Notes: generated from the sequence alone by a model not told the origin. A stretch of 64,000 bases of DNA from JBBQWR01 sp038210495 (GCA_038210495.1 JBBQWR010000021.1:1-64000); one strand, 5' to 3'; shown: positions 1 through 8,987, counted from the stretch's first letter. Numbers and translations are program-made.

Positions 1-1035
1 CCCCGCGCTTCGCCACAGCAATCGCGCTTTCGGCGCGGCGGTCCGGACGATCGCTTGCCACTCTTGCTGCAAGGCCGGCGAATTATGGGCGCTCAGCCAA
101 TCCATGTGATCCAGCAGGACAAACCGCGTCACGGGATGGTCGCACTGCTGCAAATAATCCGCCACCGATGAATTGTGCACCTCGATCCGATCGACCAAGC
201 CGGCCTTAAGCCGCGCGAAGTTCTCCGGCCGCAGATAATCGGGACAACAATCTCGGCTATATTGGCCCTTGAGATAGACGCGCCAAAAATAATTGTCTTT
301 GAGCGGCAGGTCGGTGAACACCGTGCGGATCGAGTCCTCGATGAACTCCGCCACGCCGCCTGGATTCCCCGCGTCGATTTGATTGCGCTGCGGCCGCGGC
401 ACGCCCAGAAGCGATAGCGTCGAATCGCGCCGCAAAAACCATTTCAAATAAGGCCGCCAAAACACGGGCTGCAACTGCGATTGGTAAATCTCCCGCTGCG
501 CCTCCAATGAAGTCGCGGCCAGCGCGGCGTCGATCGACTCGCGGACTTTCACCACGCGGTCGATGTACATGTTGATGATCCACGCGAAATAGCCCGAGGC
601 GCCGCGGAAATAAAATGTCCCGCGTCGGCCGGCGCCGTGGAAGAAATTCTGATGCTTGTCCCAGTATTGGCGCGTGGCCGGCTTGAGCTCGGCTCGCAGT
701 TCCTCCTCGTAAATTTGGCCAAAGTCCTTCAGCTTGCCTTCGCCGAACATCGCGAAGAATCGCTCGAAATCCAGCCGACGGATGGCGGCGATCTTGAGTT
801 CCAGCAGCGCGTTCTGCCGAGGGTTGAGATCGACGGCGATGATCCGCTTGGGACTGTCCAGCACATAGTCCAGCGCGTTGCAACCGGCGGACGTGATCGT
901 CACCAGCACGTCGTCCGAGCCCAGCTCAAGCGCTCGTCGATCCAGCCGCGGGTCTTCCCAACAGGTATTGTAGATGAGTTGGTTGCGATGGACCAAATCG
1001 AAGCACCGGCCGCGAAACCAATTCATGAGTTGCAT
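1..1035 (-). CDS. btaA: BtaA-like SAM:diacylglycerol 3-amino-3-carboxypropyltransferase (DUF3419), 3' end cut by window
   Basis: The frame is open from an ATG at 1035 (second in-frame ATG at 1026) to the window edge, giving 345 codons without a stop. The family hallmark YNTCWEDPR lies at residues 22-30, followed by a glycine/alanine SAM-pocket motif (ITSAGCNALDY) and AVDLNPRQ. Members of this family move the aminocarboxypropyl group of S-adenosylmethionine onto diacylglycerol, the first step of betaine-lipid (DGTS-type) synthesis at the membrane. The last visible residues (AAPKARLLWRSAG) match the usual near-C-terminal segment, so only a short tail should be missing. The N-methylating partner BtaB is not in the window and might lie beyond the left edge. 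Family assignment is firm; the exact lipid product is inferred. Confidence 0.85.
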   Translation of the reverse strand, partial: MQLMNWFRGRCFDLVHRNQLIYNTCWEDPRLDRRALELGSDDVLVTITSAGCNALDYVLDSPKRIIAVDLNPRQNALLELKIAAIRRLDFERFFAMFGEGKLKDFGQIYEEELRAELKPATRQYWDKHQNFFHGAGRRGTFYFRGASGYFAWIINMYIDRVVKVRESIDAALAATSLEAQREIYQSQLQPVFWRPYLKWFLRRDSTLSLLGVPRPQRNQIDAGNPGGVAEFIEDSIRTVFTDLPLKDNYFWRVYLKGQYSRDCCPDYLRPENFARLKAGLVDRIEVHNSSVADYLQQCDHPVTRFVLLDHMDWLSAHNSPALQQEWQAIVRTAAPKARLLWRSAG

Positions 1036-1375
1036 ATGCAGCCTGCGAAACCCTGTGATGGAGATTCGAGCCAATCCGGTTCTCCAATAGGCTCTCAAGC
1101 GGCTAAAGGAATCCAAAAGCTAAGGCAAACGGCGCCGTTCGTCAAATCCATTTCCAGTAGGTCGCCTCGGCAGTTGTGCGAATTGTTTCATTCGCGTTAG
1201 ATATTGGATATCGCATCGAATTGGTCCACGCGGCCAAGGTGAGCGCAAGCGAGGCGCTATCGTCGCGCGGCGACACCCGCGCGGTTCAGCTTGACTACTC
1301 ACAAACCCATGCATAGCATCTACTTAACACCACGCCATCGCTTCCGCTTTTCGCTCCTGCAAGGTATCTCTCCCG
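1036..1375. other. Divergent intergenic region between btaA and the peptide-transport operon
   Basis: This 340-base region separates two divergently transcribed genes, so it should hold both promoters. A credible plus-strand promoter is listed separately. No convincing gene or repeat is seen. Confidence 0.5.
1291..1319 (+). promoter_or_regulatory. Putative sigma-70 promoter of the peptide ABC transporter operon
   Basis: TTGACT (1291-1296) and TAGCAT (1314-1319) are separated by exactly 17 bases. Transcription would start near 1326 and leave a leader of about 50 bases before the ATG at 1376. The -10 box matches consensus at only 4 of 6 positions, so this is a motif-based inference. Confidence 0.45.
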
Positions 1376-3196
1376 ATGAATCGCCGTATCTGGCTTTCGG
1401 TCGTCGTGTTGGCCACGCTCGGTTTCGCGGGCATATCCACCATTCTCTGGCGGCTCGCCGCGGCCGCCGAAACTTCGCAGGCGACAACTCGCGAAACGAC
1501 ACCCAACCGTACTCTGACTCTAAGTGGTAAACCGCCGGCAGAGTCGGACACCCTAATGTTGCATTACCCGGACGACCCGGAGACGGTGAATCCCGTCACG
1601 GCGAACGACACGGTAAGCGAAGCCCTGATGCGGCCGGTCTACGACTCGCTTGCCGAACCCAAGTTCAGCGATCCCGACCTATGGGAACCCAGCTTGGCGA
1701 CGTCATGGGAATTGGACCCCAAAACATTGGAGTACACGATCCACCTTCGCAAGGGAGTGTACTGGCATCCGATCAAATTGCCGGGCGGCAAGGAATTGCC
1801 AAAGACCGAGTTCACCAATCGAGACGTGAAATTCACGTTCGATTGCATCTTGAACAAGAACGTCGAGGCGGCCCATCTGCGCAGCTATTACGAAGACCCG
1901 GAGGCCAAGGAGGAATCCGAGCGATTTAAGATCAAAATCACGCTGCCGCGCGGCGACAAATATACCGTCAAAATCAAATGGACAAAGCCCTATTTTCTGG
2001 CCACGGAATACACGCTCGATATCCCCATCATTCCCCGCCACGTTTTTTCGGTCGATGAGAACGGGCAGCCGATCTCGTTCGATTTCTCGTCGAAGGAATT
2101 CGCCAAAGGCTTCAACAATCACTGGGCCAATAACCAAATGTGCGGGACGGGCCCGATGATGTTCAAACAGTGGAAGCGAAACCAGCAAGTGGTGTTGGAA
2201 AGAAATCCCGATTACTGGGGCAGCCCTTTTTACTTCAAGGAAATCATCTACCGGAATATCAAGAACCCCAATACCGCCCTGCAAGCCGTACTGCACAATC
2301 AACTGGATTGGGCGGCGATTCCCGAGAAGGATCAATATATTCAGAGTAAAGAACATGCGAACGTCAAATCGGGCGCGGTGACGCTCACCGAATTTCGCTA
2401 TCCCGCCTATCGCTATCTGGGCTACAACCAGAAACGACAGTTCTTTAAGGATAAGCGCGTGCGAATGGCGATCGGCCACGCCGTGCCGGTCGATGAAATC
2501 ATCGACAAAGTATTTCACGGGCTCGCCGAGCGGTTGACGGGGCCGTTCCTGCCGGGCAGCTCGTCGAACGATGCGTCGCTAAAGCCCATCAAATTCGACT
2601 TGGATGAAGCGGGACGCCTGTTGGACGAAGCGGGCTGGAAGCTCGAACCGGGCGCCGCCGTTCGCAAGAAATCCGTCGATGGCAAAGAAACCCAGGCTAA
2701 ATTCGATCTGATCATTTACTCCAGCAGTCCAAGTTTCGCCACGATCGCCTCGATCATCAAAGAAAACTGCCGGAAGATCGGCGTGGACGTGCAAATCTCG
2801 TCGACCGATTGGGCTCTCATGCTCAATAAGCTGAATAAAAAGGAATTCGACGCCTGTATCATGGGTTGGGCCATGAGTTGGCACGACGATCCGTTCCAGA
2901 TTTGGCACGGCAGCCAAGCGGACGTCGACGACAGCTCGAACCACGTCGCCTACAAAAATCCAGCGGTCGATAAATTAATCGAGCAATTGCGGACCACGAT
3001 GGAACCGGAAACACTTCCGGCGATTTACCGGCAAATCCACCGACTGATCTACGACGATCAGCCGTATACTTTTTTGTTTGTCGACAAAGCGACGGCAGCG
3101 TACGATTCGCGAATCGAGAATCTCAAGCTCTACAAAATCCGTCCTTGTTACGACGTCCGGGAATGGTCGGCCAAGAAAGCTCGCGTGCTGCAATAA
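1376..3196 (+). CDS. Peptide/oligopeptide ABC transporter substrate-binding protein (SBP_bac_5 family)
   Basis: A 606-residue protein with an N-terminal hydrophobic segment (about residues 5-24, after Arg-Arg) and no lipobox cysteine, so it is either Sec-exported or held by an uncleaved anchor. The rest follows the SBP_bac_5 fold: an early strand pattern MLHYPDDPETVNPVTAN, the mid-protein segment FKQWKRNQQVVLERNPDYWG typical of OppA/DppA proteins, and a late domain ending near IRPCYDVREW. It should bind peptides or other oligomers in the periplasm and deliver them to the two permeases downstream. It is the first gene of a five-gene set (binding protein, two permeases, two ATPases). The substrate cannot be read from the sequence; nickel or sugar-oligomer binding would also fit this fold. 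Confidence 0.9.
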   Translation: MNRRIWLSVVVLATLGFAGISTILWRLAAAAETSQATTRETTPNRTLTLSGKPPAESDTLMLHYPDDPETVNPVTANDTVSEALMRPVYDSLAEPKFSDPDLWEPSLATSWELDPKTLEYTIHLRKGVYWHPIKLPGGKELPKTEFTNRDVKFTFDCILNKNVEAAHLRSYYEDPEAKEESERFKIKITLPRGDKYTVKIKWTKPYFLATEYTLDIPIIPRHVFSVDENGQPISFDFSSKEFAKGFNNHWANNQMCGTGPMMFKQWKRNQQVVLERNPDYWGSPFYFKEIIYRNIKNPNTALQAVLHNQLDWAAIPEKDQYIQSKEHANVKSGAVTLTEFRYPAYRYLGYNQKRQFFKDKRVRMAIGHAVPVDEIIDKVFHGLAERLTGPFLPGSSSNDASLKPIKFDLDEAGRLLDEAGWKLEPGAAVRKKSVDGKETQAKFDLIIYSSSPSFATIASIIKENCRKIGVDVQISSTDWALMLNKLNKKEFDACIMGWAMSWHDDPFQIWHGSQADVDDSSNHVAYKNPAVDKLIEQLRTTMEPETLPAIYRQIHRLIYDDQPYTFLFVDKATAAYDSRIENLKLYKIRPCYDVREWSAKKARVLQ

Positions 3197-3333
3197 TCGA
3201 CTCGCGATTAATTAGGTTGGGCTGGTCGATCGTCGCACGGTCAGCGCCCACCGAATCGCGACTGGTTATGCGGCCCGCGTTGGGCGGCGCCCACTCAACT
3301 TTTGCAATGCGTCCGCCCGCTGGCGAATAGTTC

Positions 3334-5154
3334 ATGCTCAGCTATATCCTTCGCCGGCTGTTGATCATGATCCCGACGCTGTTCGGGGTGACCGTGGTCT
3401 CGTTTTGCGTAATGCAACTGGCGCCGGGCGATCCGGTGCTTTCTCAACTCAACGGCGCCTCCGGCCAATCGACGCAGACGCCCGACGCTTACCAATTGCA
3501 AAAGCACGATTTGCATTTGGACAAGCCGCTGGTGCTCAACTTTCGTTATTTTCACGATTACTCGCCCGAGATGGCAGCAGCGGCCCACTATCTTTCGTTG
3601 ACGTCGGAGGAGATTCTGGCTGAACTGCCGAGCTTGGCCGAAAGGCCGGACGATCCCACGAACGCTTCCCGCTTGCGATTTTTGCGAGGACTGCAAATCA
3701 GCGAATTCACCGCTCGCCTAATAGACTCCGAGCGGCGCGAGAACTTGTCGCGAATCATTCCCAGGGCGACGAGCGTTCTTCTGCAAGACATCGGCGAGAA
3801 CGGTGTCCGCGCGGGCATTGAACTGCTGCAAACGACCAACGATCAAAAGCTAAAGCTCGGCGCGATCAACTGCCTGGGCAGGATGGTTCCCGAGCCGTTC
3901 AAATATGTTTACACGCTTCCGGCGACCGACGCGGAAACGCCGGATATCGTCGCCGTTTGGAAACTCTGGTGGGGAAAGAACCAAGATAAATTTCCGCCCT
4001 TGGAAAAGGAGGCACGCGAATGGCTGGCTGAAAAGTTGGCCGACATGGCCAAGTCCCCTGCGAACGTCGATCGCGGTCTGACGGAAATCACCGACGGCAA
4101 CGACGCCGATTCCGCGCCGCGCTTCTTCGCCGAAAAACTGCTGAGAGACAGTTCGCTGGCGGAAAAAGTCGCTGCGTCGGCCTATTTGAAAAATGTGTTC
4201 TCCAAACCGCTCGTCACCGATTTGCCGCTCAATGCCGGTCCGGCGGACATCGCCGAGGCCGAAAGCAATTGGATGGAGCACGAGCGGCTCTATGGCAGCG
4301 TCTATCGCCCCGGCTTGCTTTCGAAGCTTGGCTATGTCGTGGGAGACACGCAATATGCGTTCATGCTCAAGCGGCTGGTGACGTTCGATTTTGGCCGCTC
4401 GACGATCAAGACTCACGACCCGGTGTCGAAATTGATCTGGGAGGGGTTCGTCGTGTCGGCGCCGCTCGTGTTTTTGTCGGAACTGTTGATTTACCTAGTG
4501 GCCGTGCCGCTGGGAATTCTGTGCGGCGCCTTTCGAGGCACGAAGATCGATCGCGGGATTTCGCTGGTGCTATTTCTACTCTATTCCATTCCGCCCTTCG
4601 TGGCGGCGATGCTGTTTTTGGTGTATTTCTGCTTCGGCGACTATCTGACCTGGTTTCCCATGTATGGATTGCATTCCCAGAATGCCGACAACTTGTCTTG
4701 GCTTGCCTATCTCGGCGACTATTTGTGGCACGCGTTTTTACCAGTCGTTTGCTTGTCGCTATTCTCGTTGGCCGCGATCGCCATGTATTCGCGATCGAGC
4801 ATTCTGGACGTGATTGGTCAGGACTATATTCGCACCGCGCGAGCCAAGGGGCTATCGGAGCCCGTCGTCATCCTCAAGCACGGATTGCGTAACGCGATGA
4901 TTCCGATCCTCACGTTGTTTTCGAGCTTCTTGCCCGCGATGCTCGGGGGCAGCATTTTGATCGAAGTGCTGTTCAGCATTCCAGGATTGGGCTGGCTCGG
5001 GTTCAACTCGATCGAACAGAAGGATTTTCCGACCGTCATGGCGCTGCTGTACATCGAAGCGATTGTGACGCTGATCAGTTTTTTGATTACCGATCTGTTG
5101 TACGTGGTTGTCGATCCTCGGATCAGTTTTAGCGGACGGGGACGATCGGCATGA
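3334..5154 (+). CDS. ABC transporter permease, OppB/DppB type, with a ~270-residue insertion
   Basis: At 606 residues this is nearly twice the usual 310-340. Residues 1-32 are the typical first membrane helix with LAPGDP just after it. The family sequence resumes near residue 349 (TFDFGRST) and continues through five further membrane helices, including the permease signature region around QDYIRTARAKGLSE, which contacts the ATPase (EAA loop), and the end motif DLLYVVVDPRI. Between them, about residues 75-345, lies extra sequence with alternating helices and many charged residues, reminiscent of HEAT-like repeats and placed on the outside of the membrane. The gene overlaps the next permease by four bases (ATGA at 5151-5154), showing translational coupling. 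Confidence 0.9.
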   Translation: MLSYILRRLLIMIPTLFGVTVVSFCVMQLAPGDPVLSQLNGASGQSTQTPDAYQLQKHDLHLDKPLVLNFRYFHDYSPEMAAAAHYLSLTSEEILAELPSLAERPDDPTNASRLRFLRGLQISEFTARLIDSERRENLSRIIPRATSVLLQDIGENGVRAGIELLQTTNDQKLKLGAINCLGRMVPEPFKYVYTLPATDAETPDIVAVWKLWWGKNQDKFPPLEKEAREWLAEKLADMAKSPANVDRGLTEITDGNDADSAPRFFAEKLLRDSSLAEKVAASAYLKNVFSKPLVTDLPLNAGPADIAEAESNWMEHERLYGSVYRPGLLSKLGYVVGDTQYAFMLKRLVTFDFGRSTIKTHDPVSKLIWEGFVVSAPLVFLSELLIYLVAVPLGILCGAFRGTKIDRGISLVLFLLYSIPPFVAAMLFLVYFCFGDYLTWFPMYGLHSQNADNLSWLAYLGDYLWHAFLPVVCLSLFSLAAIAMYSRSSILDVIGQDYIRTARAKGLSEPVVILKHGLRNAMIPILTLFSSFLPAMLGGSILIEVLFSIPGLGWLGFNSIEQKDFPTVMALLYIEAIVTLISFLITDLLYVVVDPRISFSGRGRSA

Positions 5155-6392
5155 GCGAGGGCGAAGCTTACCTGGATATCGTCTGGCGGCAATTCAAGAA
5201 GAATCGCTTGGCGTATTTTTGTCTCTGGCCGACGCTGGGGTTATTGCTGACGGCGATATGTGCTCCGCTGCTGGCGTCGAACGTGCCTCTCGTTTTCTTT
5301 GATGGCCGAGAGACAATTTATCCGTGGTTCAGTTCGCTATTCAATCCGGCGGAATCGATCGATTTCGTCTTCAATATGGCGCTGGTTTCGTTGGCGCCAT
5401 GGGTCGCTGTCGCGGTGACGACCAACTGGTGGCAGCGGCGGCGCGGCGTGCCGGGGCGACGGCGAGCGGCGGCTGTCTTCTGCGAATTCTTGCTGCTTAC
5501 GGTTGCCGCAGCCGGCGTATTTTCGTTTGCCGCCATGCGTCCGCTCAATCGATTTTCATTGCGGGATTTTCCGACGGAGGAATTCGAATCGCATGGCGAA
5601 AAGCATGGCGTGTACGCGGTACTGCCCTTCGGACCGATCGAGCAAGACTTGGATTCGCGATTTGAAGGTCCCGGTTATCGCGCCGCCGATTCTCGTGCGG
5701 TTACGAAATCAAACCAGCATCGGACGCATTGGCTGGGCACCTACACCGCTGGAGAGGACGTACTCGCCCGAATCATCTACGGCACGCGGATTTCCATGTC
5801 GGTGGGCATCGTCGCCGTCGGCATTTACATGGCGATCGGAATCGTCGTCGGCGCCGTGGCGGGATATTTCGGCGGCGGTCCGGATATGGTGATTTCGCGA
5901 GTGATCGAAATCGTGCTGTTGTTTCCCGCGCTGTTTCTGATTCTCACGGTCGTGGCGCTGTTAGGGCAAAATATCTTTTACATCATGGCGGTGATCGGGA
6001 TCACGGGCTGGCCGGGGATCGCCCGATTGATTCGCGGCGAAGTGCTCAAGCAGCGGTCGCTCGACTATACGCTGGCCGCTCAAGCGCTAGGCGCATCGCA
6101 CCGCAGGATTTTGTTCCGTCATATCTTGGCGAATTCGCTCGGGCCCGCGCTAGTGTCGGTCCCGTTTGGAATCGCCAGCGCGATTATCACCGAAGCGAGC
6201 TTGAGTCTGTTGGGGCTCGGAGTGCGCGAACCGGCGCCCAGTTGGGGAAACTTGTTGCACACGGCAAACGAGGATTATCACCGCTGGTGGCTGGTCGTGT
6301 TTCCGTCGATTGCGATCTTCATTACCGTGACGCTGTTCAATCTCGTTGGTAACGGACTCCGCGACGCGATGGACCCCCGGCTGCGGATATGA
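5151..6392 (+). CDS. ABC transporter permease, OppC/DppC type, with extended N-terminal region
   Basis: The second permease is 413 residues against about 300 for typical DppC. Residues 1-45 give the usual N-terminal segment (DIVWRQFKKNRLAYFCLW) and first helix. Residues about 75-130 add two extra hydrophobic segments separated by a basic stretch (WWQRRRGVPGRRR), before the normal family segment HWLGTYTAGEDVLARIIYGTR. The EAA-type loop (VLKQRSLDYTLAAQALGAS) and the C-terminal signature NLVGNGLRDAMDPRLR are intact, so the protein should be functional. It pairs with the preceding OppB-like subunit, with which it shares four bases. Confidence 0.92.
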   Translation: MSEGEAYLDIVWRQFKKNRLAYFCLWPTLGLLLTAICAPLLASNVPLVFFDGRETIYPWFSSLFNPAESIDFVFNMALVSLAPWVAVAVTTNWWQRRRGVPGRRRAAAVFCEFLLLTVAAAGVFSFAAMRPLNRFSLRDFPTEEFESHGEKHGVYAVLPFGPIEQDLDSRFEGPGYRAADSRAVTKSNQHRTHWLGTYTAGEDVLARIIYGTRISMSVGIVAVGIYMAIGIVVGAVAGYFGGGPDMVISRVIEIVLLFPALFLILTVVALLGQNIFYIMAVIGITGWPGIARLIRGEVLKQRSLDYTLAAQALGASHRRILFRHILANSLGPALVSVPFGIASAIITEASLSLLGLGVREPAPSWGNLLHTANEDYHRWWLVVFPSIAIFITVTLFNLVGNGLRDAMDPRLRI

Positions 6393-6507
6393 ACTTTTGT
6401 TTGGGTTTGCGACGTAGCGGCGCCAACTCAATCGCGGCAAGATGCCGCGGCTATGTACTCGCGTACTCCCGACTCCCGTCTCCCGTCTCCCGACTTGCTC
6501 CCTCCCC

Positions 6508-7518
6508 ATGCCTTCGCTCGTCGACATCGACAATCTGAAAACTTACTTCTACACCGACGCCGGTGTCGTGAAGGCGGTCGATGACGTGTCGCTGTCGATT
6601 CCCCGGGGCAAGACCCTGGGCCTGGTTGGCGAAAGCGGCTGCGGCAAATCGGTGACGGCCCTCTCGATCATTCGACTGATCTCGCCGCCCGGAAAAATTG
6701 CCGGCGGGCAAATCGCGATGCACGCGGGTGGTAAAACAGAGGTGCTGTCGGAACTGCCCGAGCATGAGATGCGAAAGATTCGCGGCGCGCGGATTTCGAT
6801 GATCTTTCAGGAGCCGATGACTTCGCTCAATCCGGTTTTCACCGTGGGGCAACAGATCGGCGAGGCGATTCGGCTGCATCAAAAAGTCGGCAAGCATGAA
6901 GCCCGGCGGCGGGTAATCGAGCTACTGCAGATCGTGCGGATTCCGGCGGCCGAGCGGCGAGTCGACGACTATCCGCATCAGATGTCCGGCGGCATGCGGC
7001 AGCGGGTGATGATCGCGATGGCCCTTTCGTGCCGGCCGCAACTACTGATCGCCGACGAACCAACGACCGCGCTCGACGTGACGATTCAGGCTCAGATTCT
7101 CGACCTGCTTCGCCGGCTGCAAGGCGAGCTGGGGATGTCGATCCTGATGATCACGCACGACCTGGGCATCGTGGCCGAGATGGCGGACGAAGTGGCCGTG
7201 ATGTACGCCTCAAAGGTCGTCGAGCGGGCGGCCGTGGCCGAGCTCTTCGCCAATCCGCTGCATCCATACACCGTGGGCCTGTTCCAATCGCGGCCCGGCG
7301 CGGGCAAGGCGAAGACCGAGCGGTTGAGCACGATCCAAGGCATGGTCCCCAGCCCGCTGCATTTTCCCAGCGGCTGCAAGTTCAATCCCCGTTGTCCCTT
7401 CAAGCAAGAGCCACGCTGCACGGCAGAGGAGCCAGCGCTGCGCGAGATCGCGCCCGGCCATTTCGTCCGCTGCCACTTCGCCGGCGAACTGAATTTCGCC
7501 GGCGCAAAATACTCATAA
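6508..7518 (+). CDS. Peptide ABC transporter ATP-binding protein, OppD/DppD type
   Basis: The start is the ATG at 6508 (MPSLVDIDNLKTYF). An upstream in-frame ATG at 6442 would only translate a low-complexity run of CCCGACTCCCGTCT units and is rejected. The 336-residue protein has Walker A GESGCGKS, Q-loop FQEPMTSLNP, the ABC signature MSGGMRQR, Walker B LLIADEPTTALD and the H-loop histidine in ITHDLG. The C-terminal oligopeptide/dipeptide transporter domain with cysteines (GCKFNPRCPF and later CTAEEP, VRCHF) resembles the Fe-S-binding tail of OppD/DppD proteins. It energises the permeases encoded just upstream. Confidence 0.95.
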   Translation: MPSLVDIDNLKTYFYTDAGVVKAVDDVSLSIPRGKTLGLVGESGCGKSVTALSIIRLISPPGKIAGGQIAMHAGGKTEVLSELPEHEMRKIRGARISMIFQEPMTSLNPVFTVGQQIGEAIRLHQKVGKHEARRRVIELLQIVRIPAAERRVDDYPHQMSGGMRQRVMIAMALSCRPQLLIADEPTTALDVTIQAQILDLLRRLQGELGMSILMITHDLGIVAEMADEVAVMYASKVVERAAVAELFANPLHPYTVGLFQSRPGAGKAKTERLSTIQGMVPSPLHFPSGCKFNPRCPFKQEPRCTAEEPALREIAPGHFVRCHFAGELNFAGAKYS

Positions 7519-7524
7519 AGAATT

Positions 7525-7560
7525 GACAGGATTACAGGATTTTCAGAATTCACAGGATTA
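7525..7560. repeat. ACAGGATT-type dispersed repeat
   Basis: Three imperfect copies of the unit ACAGGATT lie between the two transporter ATPase genes. The same unit, and its complement AATCCTGT, recurs at 8955-8972, 39801-39946 and 43014-43110. Confidence 0.7.
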
Positions 7561-7565
7561 AGAAA

Positions 7566-7664
7566 GTAGGGTGGGCATCGCCCACCAATTTCGATCGCCA
7601 ACCCATAACAGATCGATGCCATGGATCGTTACCGTCAACCAACGGTGGGCAGTGCCCACCCTAC
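7566..7664. repeat. Pair of inverted GTAGGGTGGGCA / TGCCCACCCTAC palindromes
   Basis: GTAGGGTGGGCATCGCCCACC at 7566-7586 is itself a hairpin. A reverse-complement version ends with TGCCCACCCTAC at 7664. The two arms are about 57 bases apart and can also pair with each other. They lie inside the transporter operon between the OppD- and OppF-type genes, without a T-tract. Confidence 0.75.
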
Positions 7665-7733
7665 GGGCTTTGCCGAAAAAAATGAGCCGCCGCAGGCGTC
7701 TGCCCCTAGCCCCCGATCCCTAGACCCGTCCTC

Positions 7734-8786
7734 ATGCCAGCGCCGCTGATTGAAGTTCGACATCTGAAGCAATACTTTCCTGTCCGCCGTGGGCTGTTCG
7801 GGCGGACGGCCGGGTTTGTGCGCGCGGTAGACGATGTGTCGTTTCAGATCGCGCCGGGCGAAACGCTGGGGCTCGTGGGCGAAACGGGGTGCGGCAAGAC
7901 CACCGCCGGACGGACGCTACTGCGGCTGCTCGAGCCGACCGCCGGGCAGATTTTGCTCGATGGCCGCGATGTCACCCGGGTGCGCGGCGGCGAGCTGCGC
8001 GGGCTGCGGCGGAATTTGCAAATCGTCTTTCAAGACCCGTTTGGTTCGCTCAATCCGCGGATGACCGTCCAGAGCATTATCGAAGAGGGACTGATTATCC
8101 ACCGGCTGGGCGACAAGCGGCAGCGGCTGCAAACGGTGCGGGACACGATGCAGCAGGTCGGCCTCGATCCGGCCTATCTGAATCGCTACCCGCACGAATT
8201 TTCCGGCGGCCAGCGGCAGCGGATCGGGATCGCCCGAGCGCTCGCCCTGCGGCCGCGGTTCATGGTGCTCGACGAGCCGATCTCCGCGCTCGACGTCTCG
8301 ATCCAATCGCAGATCATCAATCTGCTGGTCGATCTGCGGCAAAAGTTTCAACTGACGTATCTGTTCATCTCGCACGATCTGTCGGTCGTCGAGTACATCA
8401 GCGACCGCGTGGCGGTGATGTACCTGGGAGAGATCGTCGAGACGGGCGCGAGCGGCGAGCTGTATCGCCATCCGCTGCACCCGTATTCGCAGGCCCTGCT
8501 GTCGTCGATCCCGTCGCTCGATCCGAATCGAAAGCAGAAGCGAATTCTGCTGGAAGGGGACGTCCCCAGCCCGATTGATCCGCCCAGCGGGTGTCGATTC
8601 CATCCGCGCTGCCCGCTCGCGATGGAAGTTTGCAAAACCACCGTGCCGAAAGAGCTCGATTTCGCCGGGCACAAGGTCCGCTGCCACGCCGTGGAGAAAG
8701 AAATGGTGGGTGGGGTGAGCGATCCGGTGGCGCTGAGTCAGATCATCAGCCGGCAGATTGCCGAGCAGCAGCAACCGGCCGTCTAG
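7734..8786 (+). CDS. Peptide ABC transporter ATP-binding protein, OppF/DppF type
   Basis: A 350-residue ATPase with Walker A GETGCGKTT, Q-loop FQDPFGSLNPR, signature FSGGQRQRIGIARAL, Walker B MVLDEPISALD and ISHDLSVVEYISDRVAVMYLG, the canonical OppF/DppF segment. The oligopeptide-transporter C-terminal domain follows (GCRFHPRCPLAMEVC). It is the last gene of the importer operon, 215 bases after the OppD-type gene; that spacer holds two repeat elements. A hairpin element begins inside its TAG stop codon. Confidence 0.95.
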   Translation: MPAPLIEVRHLKQYFPVRRGLFGRTAGFVRAVDDVSFQIAPGETLGLVGETGCGKTTAGRTLLRLLEPTAGQILLDGRDVTRVRGGELRGLRRNLQIVFQDPFGSLNPRMTVQSIIEEGLIIHRLGDKRQRLQTVRDTMQQVGLDPAYLNRYPHEFSGGQRQRIGIARALALRPRFMVLDEPISALDVSIQSQIINLLVDLRQKFQLTYLFISHDLSVVEYISDRVAVMYLGEIVETGASGELYRHPLHPYSQALLSSIPSLDPNRKQKRILLEGDVPSPIDPPSGCRFHPRCPLAMEVCKTTVPKELDFAGHKVRCHAVEKEMVGGVSDPVALSQIISRQIAEQQQPAV

Positions 8787-8842
8787 AGCCGCGCAAGAAG
8801 TAAGCGGCGGAGTGGCATTGGCGACAACTCTCCGCTTACTTC
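8786..8842. repeat. Gene-end hairpin element overlapping the stop codon (AGCCGCGCA...GTAAGCG family)
   Basis: The element starts with the G of the TAG stop of the upstream ATPase gene (TAGAGCCGCGCA). It contains an 11-base stem GAAGTAAGCGG / CCGCTTACTTC (8797-8842) extended by GAGT/ACTC. No T-run follows, so it is not a standard intrinsic terminator. A related element overlaps the stop codon of the last gene in the window (63005-63074). Confidence 0.7.
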
Positions 8843-8903
8843 ATGCGAATCTCTATGTCGCGATTACACGCGCGGCGCAATGTCGCTGTTCGCGTTCGCG
8901 CAT

Positions 8904-8928
8904 GTCAGGCACAGAGTGCCTGACCTAC
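8904..8928. repeat. GTCAGGC...GCCTGACCTAC palindrome
   Basis: Stem GTCAGGC / GCCTGAC with a short loop, followed by CTAC. Further copies are at 31297-31319, 31373-31395 and 34463-34485. It lies 60 bases from the end of the altronate dehydratase gene. Confidence 0.75.
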
Positions 8929-8987
8929 GCCTTGACGCCGAAGGCGTCCGGCTCCAATCCTATTAATCCTGCCTAGTCCATCCTCGT

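Noticed and set aside
6442..6507. N-terminal extension of the OppD-type ATPase
   Set aside because: It translates a low-complexity CCCGACTCCCGTCT run that also occurs near 56350, and the family start is the ATG at 6508.
8786..8842. Intrinsic terminator after the transporter operon
   Set aside because: The stem is strong but no T-run follows. It is better described as a dispersed gene-end repeat. The same objection applies to the other hairpin families in the window.
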